DNA of 64,000 nucleotides from Sphagnum compactum (Eukaryota; Bryophyta; Sphagnopsida; Sphagnales): NCBI GenBank assembly GCA_965153455.1, contig OZ234503.1, positions 4,588,001 through 4,652,000 of the forward strand, read 5' to 3'. A program made the translations under genes and the position numbers. Positions 36,301-49,150 of this stretch are shown here, in pieces; position 1 is the first letter of the stretch, and every line of letters begins with the position of its first letter. Below the pieces are notes generated by a model. It made no database searches, was not told where the DNA came from, and saw only the letters and a program-made list of their open reading frames with translations.

Positions 36301-39300
36301 ATTAATTTTGCAATATGTTTCGTAGAGAGTATCCCCTTTAATACAAGGCATGAAATCCTTTCCTTATAGTTTGTTCTAGGCTTGTGCTTTGATACATTTT
36401 ATGCAAATAATGTAAATATTGTTGGCAATTTTGTCAATCTTAGAGATAAACATTATTTCTAGGATCCAACTAAGCTCATTTTGCATAGACCCAATTATTC
36501 TAGTCATCCTTGCCATTATGTTAAAGAAAAATGGATTTTTGGGGGGTATTTTTTAGGATCCACCAAGTGTGTTCTCGAACCCAATTGCAAAAGGCATCCA
36601 AATCCAAATTGAATTTAACTAAGTCCAACAAGCCCCAAATTTGTACCCAAGCATCCATCATTGTCAACACCACCTCTTTCAACCTTATTGGAGAAAGTGA
36701 AATGTGATTCAAACCATGTATTTTTATTATTTTTCAAAACATTGTTTGATAACAACTTTAGATTTATGGTTTTAACATGTGGAATCCTAGAACCAAAATC
36801 CATGTGGGATTCCTCTTATGTGAAAGGATCATATATTCTTGAAATCTTTTAAGCAAAACACAACATGTTGTATTCAACAAAATATATTGAATTTTTTTTG
36901 AAACACAATGGCAAGTTGTAAACATCATTTTTTATTGTGTTTGTATACTTTTAACCTAAAATCAACATGTTTAAATAGCAAAACATCATACCAAAATATT
37001 GTAGTGCTTCATTACATATGTTATGTAATTTGATAAGCTCCATCATTATATTCATATATAAAATAATAACATATCTTGTTGCCCACGTCTTTTTTAGGGG
37101 TGCGAATAGATTTTTGCCAAGTAATCACGTTCCACGCTTTTATGTGATTTTACCAAATTATCCCCCATGCTTGCATCATCTATCTAGTGCTAGTCGTATA
37201 CATGATTACTTGCACACCAATTAATCTTCAACCCATTTTAGTGGTCTACTTTAATAGGAGAACCATCTAAAATAGCTTGGTCTCTTTCTATCACTTTCCC
37301 ATCTATCTAAATGGGAAGTCCAACTCCTTCTAGGTGCAATACCACCACCTTTGCAATGGAGTGTTCCTTTGTCGTGATAACTTTTGTGTCCTCTAAACCT
37401 AGATGATTTGAAGCCAAGTTGCTTGTTTGAAATTGTTGCAAAAGATCTTGGCGGTGTGACATTCATCTTGATTCTTAAACGTTTATGATTAGCTGAAATA
37501 GGAGTGTTCAAGCTATTTATCATGATATTGGTCAGTTTAATAAATTTTTTATCTTTTTAGCACTTGGTGCATTCCCAAAATTTGGGAGGAGCTTTACTTC
37601 AAGGTCCTTGAGGTATTGTTTCACAACCCATATAATCATCTTTTTGATGAATATGAAGGAGATGGAAGCTAGCACCCTAAGGTTTAATAGCATAAGCCAA
37701 CCAAGTTTCAAAAGCATAATAATTTGAATTCACGGATAGAAATTATGTGCTTGGAAAGGAATATTTTGAAGTTAAAAATGTACCAACCACATCATGGTGC
37801 ATGTGCAACCAAATGTTGATCCAAACCTTGTATAATCACTCTTAATAAAATCTCATTGATTGTTCCATAATATGTTCTTGTGGCACGAGTCTTGATTGTT
37901 CTTTGCAAGAATATCTTGTTTGGTCCTAATTGTCATTCCTTCAACAACCATTCATTTCATTTGATCAAACATGGATAATGGGAACACGGTTGAATTTTTT
38001 TCATCATTTTGATTAGATTAGAGGAATTCTTTATTTTGCCATCTTTATATACACCATGACTTCCTCCTTGGAGATGTTGCCCCAAAATTGTTAAATGTGT
38101 TTAGAAATTGGTGCTAAAAGGTTGATATTTAGGAGCAATCACATTTTATGTTTTGAATTGGACACATCCAATTCCACAACTCTATATGACAAAACAAAAC
38201 TATTGGAAAAATTTCCTTGAACTTCTTCACATAACTTTGTTTAGTTCCATCTATGACATTTCTATCATTTTTTTGAAATCATCACATGTTGCATTTTTTG
38301 CCTCTAGTACTTGCAAATCCCTAGTGACTAATTCAAATCCCTAAAGAGTGATACAACCACTAACCACAAAGTAAACACCCATGCCACGTGGTACTAACAA
38401 GCAAAACTTGTATTCATAGTCATTATTGTGGCGAAATCCCATGCAAAACTATAAACATCAAAATGTCAATGTTAAACCAACTAGCCTAGTCATAACACAA
38501 AACAACTAATTACATTTTCTATGATTCAAAATGTCATTCACTTGCAATCAAAACAAGAATCCAAACCTAACACTTCCACACAACAAAATGCAAAAACTAA
38601 CACCATGCAAAAAACACATAAAAATTTGCATACAACAATATAGGGTGTTGGAATCTCAAATCACTTTTTGGTGATTTGACATCACACAAATTGAAATTAT
38701 ATCCCATGCACAAAAATTCACACTTGAACTAGTTCGATATAAAAACCCAAACAACTAAACTAACCCAATTTATCCCTAACTAATTGGGACCTAATAGAGC
38801 AACTAAACTAACACACTTGATAGATTAGTTCTATAGGCTTTTAAAATATTCCCTAAGCACTACTAGCCTGTTCCATAGACCGCATATATTTGTGAATATC
38901 TTTTACACTAATCCCATAACCTTGTTTATATACCAATAAACAAGGTAAAAAACAATGATAGGTTATTATTAAACATAGAAACAAAAAACCTTGATGGTTA
39001 TTGGGGTGGGTCTTAGGATTAATAACCATGGTTTTAAAAAAATCAAAGACTTGGGTTTTTGATATTCAACTATGGTTTTTCAATTTTTTGAAAAGATAAA
39101 AAAAACCCACCATAAAACTACTCGGTCATTGCCAAATTTTTCAAGAAAACCACGAGTTCTTTAAGGTTTTTTGAAATAATTGGGATCGGTGGTTTTTTGG
39201 GAGTCTGAGTATTTTCCAAAGCACTGCAACCAACACTCCTCTCATTCTAAAATACTTTAAGAACTGGAACCAAAATGCTTCTTCATAAATTCAAATAATC

Positions 39301-39429
39301 ACCCAAGACTGGTTTAAAAACCCAACAAAGAGCAGCCTACCTTACCTTGGCATTTTACCTCCACAAATTTGCAAACTTTCAAAGACCATTGAAAGATTCT
39401 TTTAAGATGCTTTTAAGTTAAAAAAAAAT
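36301..39429. other. AT-rich sequence, probably more decayed transposon
   Basis: Short open frames on both strands (for example 37251-37523, -) are protein-like but unassigned. The order suggests parts of the same element as the YMDD remnant. A motif near 39000-39200 resembles sequence near 53030-53280, so it may be a dispersed repeat. Confidence 0.4.
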
Positions 39430-39675
39430 CCCTTTGATTCCTTTGAGTTGGCTACAAGATTCCCTTTAGATTCCTTTGAGTTGGCTACCAGATTCCCTTT
39501 AGATGCTTGTAGTCCAAAAGCGAACCACAAAATTCACTGTTGGTGGCCAGGGTGACAGCCAACGTTTTTTTTTTGGTGCGCAGATATTTTTACGACAAAA
39601 AACAGTTGCCAGATTCTTTTTAGATGCCTGTTTAGTTGTCACCAGATTCTTTCTAGATGCCTTTCAGTTCGCCAC
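39430..39675. repeat. Minisatellite of about 40 bp units
   Basis: About five imperfect copies of CAGATTCCCTTTAGAT plus CCTTTGAGTTGGCTAC-type sequence, more diverged to the right. Confidence 0.65.
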
Positions 39676-40742
39676 ATTCGCAGAAGAATCCGACACAAAA
39701 TTCTCAGGAAGTTGGTTGGTTGGTTGGTTTCAGGAAAGACAAGAAAATGTATAATAGTAGCTAACTATATGCGCAATTAAGAAATCACAAAAGCAGACAA
39801 TTCCTCCAGCATATGCTCGGATAATTCTCATTTCGCTCCTCAAGGAAAGTATCACCATCTCATCACGCCCACAGCAGCAACACCAGCATCAGAAGCAATG
39901 CCACTGCTTTATGATCATCAGCATCTCATGCTTAGCCAAGGAAACTCTCTTTGATTCTCTCTCTCTCTCTCTCTCTCTCTTCACATCATCATCTCCCTCA
40001 CCCTTAATCTCCCCATTTCAAAATCAAACCCATTTGCACTACATGGACCCATTTGCTCCTTTCCATTGTCAGCTTGTTTAGCCCATTTGCAACACAATCG
40101 GTTCAATTTTGCAGCTCCTTCTTTTCTCGGTAGCTCCCAATTTTTGGGTGCTCGCCTTCTTCGACTACTGCAGTCCTAGTGTAAGGAATGAAAGTCAATT
40201 TGTTGTTTAAATTTGTTGGAGATGTTTGTGGGCTTGTTGAGTGACGAAGTTTTTTTTTTTCTCCCCTTCCCCATGTGCTGAAAATATGAATTATCAGCTT
40301 GGAGATCAGAATTTTGTCCCTTTTTTTGGTTTTGGTTGTGATTTGCAAATGACCCAAAACGTTCAATTTTTTGTGGCTCATTATGCTGGTAACTGATGAA
40401 GAAGCTTTGAAGAATGTAGAATTTGCTGAAGGCTGAGAACATACTAATGTTTTTGCTCTCATTTCTTATGAAAATCTTTCATCCACTTATACATGCTTTA
40501 GATTGCATCCTCACTTCTGATGTTGCCTTTTATTGAAGCTTTGTTGTCTTTCACTCAGATCTATGCAATAAAAGAAAAGAGTGAGTGTCTTGGATTTGGG
40601 TCATTTTCTAGTTTGCCATGTGATCACCATCACCAGTAATGTATTATCTTTTGTGTTTTTGGGACTGCAGGTGTAGTAGCACAACGTTTGTCCATCTTGT
40701 TGCAAGTAGGACATCATCTGAATTGGAGCCAAGCTACTACAA
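39676..40742 (+). promoter_or_regulatory. Promoter and 5' UTR region of the VTC4-like gene
   Basis: It contains a (CT)n run at about 39956-39981, common in plant 5' regions, and a probable UTR intron whose acceptor is the CAG at about 40671. Exact transcription start unknown. Confidence 0.5.
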
Positions 40743-43700
40743 ATGGGTGCTCATACTGGTGAGTCCTGTCTATGCTCAGACATGCACATCGATGCACATC
40801 TGCTGAGCACCCTAATTTGCACAAGAGCAGAATCATCTTAATCCCAGTAACAGATTTCTGCTTTGTTTTTCAGAAAATCAGATACTCAGCACACTATGTA
40901 TAACTGTGATCAAAGCAGCCTAATGGAAAGAGACCCTTACACGATTTGCAACCTTGGGTTTGATGGTATGATGATGAGGAAGTCTATAACAGGGGTGATC
41001 TGGGATTCAAGTAGACAATTTTATTTTATTTTCTTACCATTCTCGCATTCCATGGGATTGTTACAGAAACATTGGAGAGCTACTTAGATGTAGCAGTGGA
41101 AGCTGCCAAGAGAGCAGGCCAGATAATCCTGAGCAATTTCTATGTCACAAAAGCAGTGGAACACAAAGGAAAAGTGAGGAGTCACAGACACCCATCTCTC
41201 CTTGTGTTGTTTTTTTCCAAATCCTAGTGTTTTTTTTGAGCTGGATTCACAAAAAGAATCTGTCAAGAACAGCTGGCATTTTTGAAATTAGCAGCAAGCA
41301 GGGCAGGCTTGGGTTGTGAACAGTAGTTAACTCTCTGTGGCTTGACATCTCTCTCCCCATCTTGGTGTAGGTTGATCTGGTAACAGAGACGGACAAGGCT
41401 TGTGAGACCATGATCTTCCAGTATTTAGAGTCTGCATTTCCTTCTCACCAAGTAAGCAATTTGTGTGCTTTGTGAATGAGGTTCTTGCTTGCTTGCAATG
41501 CTCACTCACCCATGTCAGGGATTATTGTGCTTTGTGAATGAGGAGTTTCTCAATTGCTTGCAATGCTCCTCCCCAAAGTAAAGGGGATTTATGCTTTGTG
41601 AAAGAGTTTCTTTGCTTGCAGCAGGACTCTTTGATTGTTTTCTTGTGTACTGGTGCTCAGTGTGTAACCGTGCAAAAACATTTCTCAGATCCAAGTTTAG
41701 TTATTTACTAATTTTCCAACCCCACCCATAAAACTAAAACTGGGACTGCAAATAGGTGGGAGACTACTAATAGCAAACCACCATTGGTCAATCAGAAACA
41801 AGGAACAACACTCAGATCATATCTATTACACTCTTCTCTGGCAGGTGCACAGCTTTGCTGCACCTTTTACTAGCCTCGGCAAACTATACAAAACTTCTGA
41901 GACAAAACCATTTTGCTGAGCCAAACCGGCATGTTTTGACTTTTCTTCATCCAATTTTTAGTGTGCAGGGTCACATACTGAGCACCACTGAGGATGCTCT
42001 AATTGTGGTTCACTATTGGCATGTTTTTGTGCAGTTCATTGGGGAAGAGACCTCTGCAACAAATGGTACCCCAGAATTGACAGATGCACCGACATGGATT
42101 GTGGATCCTTTGGATGGAACTACAAATTTTGTTCACAGGTACCTTCCTCCTTTTCTCCAGCTGATCCTTAATTCAGATTCCTCTCATGATCTCATCATCA
42201 CTGGCTTGTTGCTGATTCTACTAGTCCAGTGGATTTTGTGGAATGGAGCTTTATGACTGATCCTTTTTGTGTGCATGTGATAGGTACCCATTTGTTTGTG
42301 TGTCCATTGGATTGGTGATTGATAAAGTTCCAACTGTTGGAGTAGTCTTCAACCCCATTCTTGATGAGGTATCAGACTTCAGATCTATTGTGCAGTCTAT
42401 GGTGGGGGTTTAGGCTTTAGAGAAGATAAAATGGCTGGGGATCTGTCTGTCAGATTATTTTTTATTGGGCAGTGTTTTCAGATGTTTGTCTTGAAATATC
42501 CCTTGCACACATATCTCTGTCGTAGTCGCAATTTTTGGTTTGAAAAATGCTGTGTGCTTTGGTTCATGGGTGGTTTTCTCTTTTGGGATGTATGTACAGC
42601 TATTCACTGCTGTGATAGGAAAGGGAGCCTTTTTGAATGGGCAGCGCATCTATGGTCAGTGATGATCATGTGAATACCCCCTAATGCCTAGGTGTTGGTG
42701 ACTCTTGTTGTGGCAACAACACAAGGAAATTTTTAAGTCTTGAAGGTGAGTAGGCTTTATGAGGGTGTCACGGTTTTATAAGCTACCTTTATCCCCAGCC
42801 ATTTTGCTCAGTAAAGTTGTATCCTTTTGTTGAGGGTGTGCAGCTTCGGAGCAGCAGGATATTGGCAATGCACTCCTTGCCACAGAGGTACCAACTGCCT
42901 CCTTCATTGCTATTCAATTTTGTTGATTTCATATTAGAGAGATCATGGAATATTCAAATCTGTTGATCATCCTTCATTGTGCACTGATGGGTGCTGGTTC
43001 ACTCTGCGCTGGAATGGTGTCAGATTGTGAGACTCAAATTGGACATATAGATGTTTTGTATGAGATGTTACTCCATGCCTCCAATTGTTGGAACTGTTAA
43101 TTCTCCAGTTGTTCAGCTGCATCATTCTGATATCTACATGTATTGCAAGTTTGGTGAACCAGGTTTTGCTGATCTGCAGGTTGGGACAAGGCGAGATAAA
43201 GAAACTGTAGATTTGACCACTAACAGAATCAACAGCCTTCTTTTTGAGGTACAATGACGATATGGTCCATTTGCATCGAGCTGCAAGAGCACAACAGTGC
43301 AAAGATATCTTGGTCAAGTGCAACAGTCAAATTTTCTTGATTTTGTGCTATGCGAAATAAGCTTTGTGTATCTCAGTTTTTTTTTTGGGAAGTGTGTGGA
43401 GGCCTGATTGACACTCTTACAGCATAGGAGCTTCCAGATAATGAGTAAATCCCTAGTTTAGTCTACAAAGTTCAGAGCACTTTTTTTTGCAAGGATGGGA
43501 GAATGTGACTCGTGTATGGCATTTGCAGGTGCGCTCTCTTCGTTTATGTGGCTCTTGTGCAATGAACCTGTGTGGAGTGGCTTGTGGGAGACTTGATCTC
43601 TTTTATGAGCTTGGCTTTGGAGGTCCCTGGTGAGTTCACAAGTTCTTCATTTTGTCACTTACTGCATGCCAGTCTACAAACTCTGCCAAGTCATGAATCA

Positions 43701-44333
43701 TTTGAGGATTTTTAGGGGAACATCACTGTTATGACCTTAAAGAACATTATCATGTGCCTCTGATCCTAAGTGATTACCAAATATTATTATGGAGCAGGGA
43801 TGTTGCTGCGGGTGCTTTGATACTTCAAGAGGCAGGGGGACATGTATTTGACCCGTAAGTTTTTCTCCTTGGCCTACAATTGTTTGATCATTGTGAAGCT
43901 CTGATACCAGCCACTAGCTCACCATCCATTGGAAGTCTGTTATGTGTAGGGTAAAGCTTGAGGCCATGGGCTTTACCAGGCATATGCTGTAAAGACTGTG
44001 CACAGATTTTTTTAAAAAAAATTTCTTCCTGTGATACCCAGCAGCTATCCAGTGCATACTCGTCAGGTATCACAGGAAAAAAATCTACACAGGCATCTGG
44101 AAAACTGAATGCTCATGACGTGGGTGTTCAGTTGTTACCCAATGGAAGAAACTAAGTGAAGAACTAGCAAAAAATTTGCAGAAATTTTGAACAATTTGAC
44201 CTTATCAGATGCTCTTTGTTTGGCTGGCTAATGCAGGTCTGGCAGTCAGTTTAACATGATGTCACGACGAGTGGCAGCATCCAACAAACATCTTAAACAG
44301 GCTTTGTTGGAGGGCTTGAAAGCCTTTATCTAA
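40743..44333 (+). CDS. VTC4: L-galactose-1-phosphate / myo-inositol-1-phosphate phosphatase (VTC4 type)
   Basis: The enzyme dephosphorylates L-galactose 1-phosphate in ascorbate synthesis and myo-inositol 1-phosphate, with Mg2+. Eleven exons fit in phase: 40743-40758, 41067-41173, 41371-41451, 42035-42138, 42284-42368, 42600-42654, 42844-42887, 43180-43248, 43529-43629, 43798-43854 and 44237-44333. They give 271 aa, the family's usual length. Motifs in order are [34 protein letters not shown] (metal site), [28 protein letters not shown] and [13 protein letters not shown] (second metal motif). The first exon encodes only MGAHT plus one base. The residue after FVH is Arg, across a split codon, where related proteins usually have Gly. 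The gene looks intact and likely encodes a cytosolic enzyme with no transit peptide. Confidence 0.95.
44028..44076 (+). repeat. Intronic inverted repeat in the VTC4-like gene
   Basis: CCTGTGATACC (44028-44038) and GGTATCACAGG (44066-44076) can pair over 11 bp, extended by A/T-rich flanks, with a 27 nt loop. It lies in the last intron. Confidence 0.6.
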
Positions 44334-46650
44334 ATACGGGACGGTTGGAAAGGCTTCTAAAATGTCTGGAAATTCCTGCTCCTACATGTTGGTTGGTGTG
44401 CAATTTTACCAATGCATATTATTAACTGTGAAGAGATGCGGTGAGCTGAATTTGACAGTTCCTTGATTTTCTAAAACATATGTCCAGAAAGAATGTATAT
44501 TTTCTTCTAGAATGGGAACTCCTTCTCTATACATAAATTTGAGGTTGGTGTGACAAGGTAGACAATGTCATCTGTTTCCAGGCAGACAGCTTTTCCTGGT
44601 CTCACTACACAGGACATTTAACTATATGTTCTTTCATGACAACATCTTCCACAGTGATGTGTGAATCCAATGCTTTTACCCTTGGACCTTGGGTCTGGGA
44701 TGAGCCCACCAAAGGGAGGAGTCTCCCCCACCCGATCCCTCAATTCTCTGATGAAGCTGCTGCTTCTTGTCTGCAAAGAGTCACTCAGACTTTCCTGCAA
44801 TATGCAAGCTGCTCTCCCCCAAACCTAGCATCTCATCTGTCATCCACAATCAACACTCCAGTGTTTGCATCATTCCTTGCTTGCTGTTCTGCTTCATGAT
44901 CCAGGGTCTGAAGGTCATCTGGGTTCCTCTGTGCTGGAAAAACTGGCATTGTGTCTGAATTTTGCTGAATGCAGGAGATTATAGATTTAGATGGGAGTCT
45001 TCAACCGTCCTATTACAAGGATTCCATCTTCATTGAAGAAGCAGTATCCTGTATGCTGGCTTTCCCTGGGGGCAAGACAACATATGGAACCAGAGAGCTT
45101 GGATGTAGTGACATTTGTTGAGGAGTTCCAAGCGCACAACTGTGGTAACCTACTGCTACTCATCATGCTGTCACAACCCACAACACATTTTGTGCAAGTT
45201 TCGAATGATGATACTGTTGGTGTCTTCATTCATTAAATTTTTTGAGAGCAGATGCCTTCCTTTCTGCTTGCATTCTTTCTAAGAACTGCCTATACTGGTG
45301 GAGTAACTGGGCTGGTTCAGCAACAGGGCAGCCTCAGGCAGTAAAAATGAGTGCCCCAGGACTGCAAGACTTTGTAAGGGAGAGAAAATCTCTCCTACCA
45401 CCCTTCCCTTGACAATGCCAAATTGTGGAAAGTGTCCTTTGTTATTTGAGAAGATTTGACTCAATTTCTTTTCTCATCTAAACCAAATGGTGCATCATTT
45501 AAGATGCCTACAGTACCTTATCAACAAATCTTAGATGAGTTCAGTGTGAAGGAGTTTTTGGTGATTTACCGCTCCCAAGCTCTGTAGACAAGAAGAGGTG
45601 GGTCACATATTGTACAATGGGACCTGACGATGTGGCATATCCTTGGATGTGAACTTGTGCCTCATGATCTGTAATCAACACATAATGGTGAACAAATCAA
45701 ATTAAATCCAGTTTTGCCCACTGTGAACAAAAGCCCCCACAATGCCAAGAAATAATCTACTCTCAATTGGCAGCTATTATTCATTGATTTGAGAAACTAT
45801 ATCACACAATCCTACATACAGAATCTGCTGGACAGGCTTCAGAAACCAGCAGACCTCTTGCCTAGAGTCAATTGAGCCTGCATTTGGGTAGAACCACTGA
45901 GGGTTAAAAAAATGGTTTGTTGGCTTCACTGCAAATGCAAGAATGGAGAAAAGATGTTTAAAACTCTGAAAAACAGAAGCTTGGCATCAGTATATTTCAT
46001 CATGGACATGTCTAAGGCCTAGTATAAAGAAACATGTCCGGTGGGAACTTTGAGGATGGAAACACAGTGCCAGTATTCTTATTTGAGAACATCATGTTGC
46101 TAACACATACCTTCCTCATTGAGTTTCTTAAGAAACTGCAACTTTGAAGGCAACAAAAACATGCCTGCACCTATTGCCTTGCGGATTGTCCAGCTATGGT
46201 GTGGGGCAAATACCTGGTCATATGCTGGATCCCTCAATGAGTTTCCAATGTTAAAAAATGAACCCAAGCACAACTAGCAAACCAAATGGATTGTTACATA
46301 GAAAGAGGAACCCTAACAACAGACAATGCTTACAATTGCCGTGATCTCCCCGTGCCACCTCTGTTTATATCCGGTGTGCTCTGGGAAGGAGCGGTGTACT
46401 GCAAAGTTGCAGATGGGTAAAGTGGAATTGCAAGTGCACACAAACATGTAGCAGCAAGCTCCTCCTGGTTGACCTCCCTCTTCTTCATGCGGTGGTGGAG
46501 CAGCTGCTGCTTTTCTGGTCCAGAAAAGAGTCAGATCTTGCACATGGCAATTGCCCTTGCTGCACTGAAGAAGACATGGCTGCCTTGCTGAAACCCTTGG
46601 CATTTGCTCTTGTTCCTCACAATCCAAGTGCATCTCAACAAGTGCAATTC
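44334..46650. other. Intergenic sequence; no gene recognised
   Basis: It begins with the 3' UTR of the VTC4-like gene. A minus-strand frame at 46313-46633 encodes an unrecognised 106 aa sequence next to the PPR pseudogene and could be a decayed extension of it. Confidence 0.45.
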
Positions 46651-48550
46651 TCTCTGGAGCGTCCGTAGTGGACCCAAAAGCAAGCTCTCTCTCCCACCAC
46701 CACCACTGTGAATTTCTTGGTGGAATATTCAGTTGATAGTCATCAGTCTGGTTGCAATGGCCCTAAACCCTCCAAAACCGTGGGATCCTAAAAAAGATGG
46801 AGCACCAAACCACAGGCTCCAAACCACTATGAATGATTTGCTCATGAACCCTCCTGCCCTTTTCAAGGGCAACTACACTAGCACATGTACCCTCATAAAA
46901 GTAACAGAGTTTGGTCTCACATGCTCTTGTTGCACATGTCAAAATAGTTCCAGTGCCTTCTGCCTTTGGCTGCATTTCACACATCCTAATATCATGGCGG
47001 TCCAAGTGACCACATGTCAAGATGGCATCTTGTTGAACACTTTCCAAGCATCCTCAATGCACCCACAGTTTGCATACATGTCCACCAAGCTACTCCCCAC
47101 AAGGACACCTGCATCCCATCCACTTTTAGTGATCTGCTCATGAACGCACCTGCTCTCTTCAAGGGGAAATTTGCCATGCATTCAGCAACCTCATGAAGGT
47201 ACAGAGTCTGGCTGCACACCTTCCTGTTGCATTTGCCAAAATAGCTCTCCAAGCTCCCACATTGCTCCCACAGTTTGCATACATGTCCACCAAGTTACTC
47301 CCCACAAGGACATCAGACTTGTAGGGTGCATTTTGGCAGAGCTGTTCATGAACAAGCTTGCTGTCTTCAAGTGTTCCTAAACAGCACCTGAACAAAAATG
47401 AATGTGTCAAGACTCATTCCTTCTAGTTGTAAGCTCCTGATTCCATGCCAAAATGTTCAATTCCACAGTGCCTGCTGTCATTGCAGCCATCTTTGCTGCT
47501 GCCCATAGCAGGTTTCGTCAGTTTTCAAGCCACAGTGCTTCCTGTTTCTTCTTATGTTTGAAATCTACGTACCGTACATTTGTCTACAACCAGAAATCAA
47601 GATCAAGCTGATCAGCCATGTACACATCAAAGGCACGAATAGTATCATAAGAACAAATAGAGCTGCACTGATAGCAACCAAGAGAAATCAACAACAATAA
47701 GAGTTATGGCTCTATTGACATGTGAACTCTCCAATGCAATTGATGCAAAATCTCTGATCTGTGATCCCACCATTGCAAAGGACCCGAAAGAACTCCCACC
47801 ACAATTTCTCTCTCTGACCTCCAGGGACTGCTGCAACTTCCATTCAATTCATGTACTTTGAAGACCTAGAAGCCACAATGAGGTACTGCATCTTGCATAA
47901 AGTGTGACCAATCTTTCACTGCCGAGGATATCAGGTCAACGTTTTGCAGCACCTCACATACTGAAATTTAGTTTACCATATTTGCAAGCAACCACATCTA
48001 GAGATGGCATTTTGTTGAACACTCTCTACACATCCTCCATGCTCCCACATTTTACATACATGTCAACCAAGCAATTCCCCACAAAAACATCTGAATACCA
48101 TCCACAATCAATGATTTGCTCAAGAACACACCTACCCTCTTCTTGAGACTTTATCTCCTTTACTGGTTTCATTACCATATGAAGCTATCTTCTTTGGTCT
48201 GAAGCAAACTCCAACCTCATCGTGCTTTGTTGGTCCAGGGTTTGGAGTGAAAACTCCAGCAATGCAATGTTAATCTTGTCCAGCTCCAGCCTATCCACAT
48301 TTTGCATACATGTTGACCAAGCTATTCCCCGCAAAATCATCACAATCACAACCACTTCAAATTGATCTGCTCACAAACACACATGCCCTCTTTAAGCGCA
48401 ACAATGCTGGCACATGCATTGAGCACTTCCACAAAATATCAAAGTTTGGTTGCACACCTTCTTATTACATTTGTCAAATCATTCAGTGCCTATCGCCCCA
48501 TGCCCACAATTCACATGTTCCAATATCATGGCAGTCGAAGTTAGCACTCT
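46651..48550 (-). pseudogene. PPR-protein pseudogene
   Basis: Minus-strand frames with many shifts and stops repeat plant PPR motifs. SLVDMYANCG-type blocks occur near 47110-47060, 47330-47270, 48095-48035 and 48340-48290, with CASVVALEKGRRVHEQII near 46900-46840, LEDSKLVHEQL near 47380 and VFNKMPS near 47030. These are the repeating helices of organellar RNA-binding PPR proteins. No intact frame longer than about 100 codons remains, so it is not functional as read. Several internal deletions join distant repeats. Confidence 0.82.
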
Positions 48551-49150
48551 AAATCTCACTTGAAGAATTTAGGGAGAGCGCACTTGAGCTTACTGTAATT
48601 CTCAATACATGCGACCTGTTTTGGAAAAGTTTCCTTAAGTTTCGAAAAAATTGATCATTTTTTTGCACATTTTTTTGTGCAGTCTCAAGACTCTCTAGTG
48701 TATCAAAATGAGTGCTCTCGTTGCATGCATTGATCATTATCCTTGAAAACTTCTTGTACTCATTTGTAGGCAACTTGAACACAATTGCTTCACACTGTCA
48801 TGGAAAAATAGGCTAAGCATTAAGTAACATTAGGTATTAGGTGACAACCTTGCCAAACACTAGTAATATTTGCCTAAATCAATAACGAACTACCTTTTTT
48901 GTTTATGTTCTACCATTGTACATTTTGTTGTGACTTTTAATTTCTACAAGGTCTCTATCAATAGTTTTCCTACTTGAGAATAATGTTTTTTCTCCCAACA
49001 CTTCAAGCCTAACTAGAATTGCTTATCGTAATTGAAAGTGTAGCTTGTAGAGCAAACAAATGTCTCCCATCTTTGTCTTTGATGGATCTCTTGCCATAGC
49101 TCCATTTGAGTCCCTACATTGTTATCCTTAAAACATATAGTGGATGGCTT
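48551..49150. other. AT-rich flank; possibly the start of the hAT-like remnant
   Basis: No firm motif. Confidence 0.35.

Noticed and set aside
40103-40462. Minus-strand frame over the VTC4 5' region
   Set aside because: It overlaps promoter/UTR sequence with homopolymer runs and shows no family motif.
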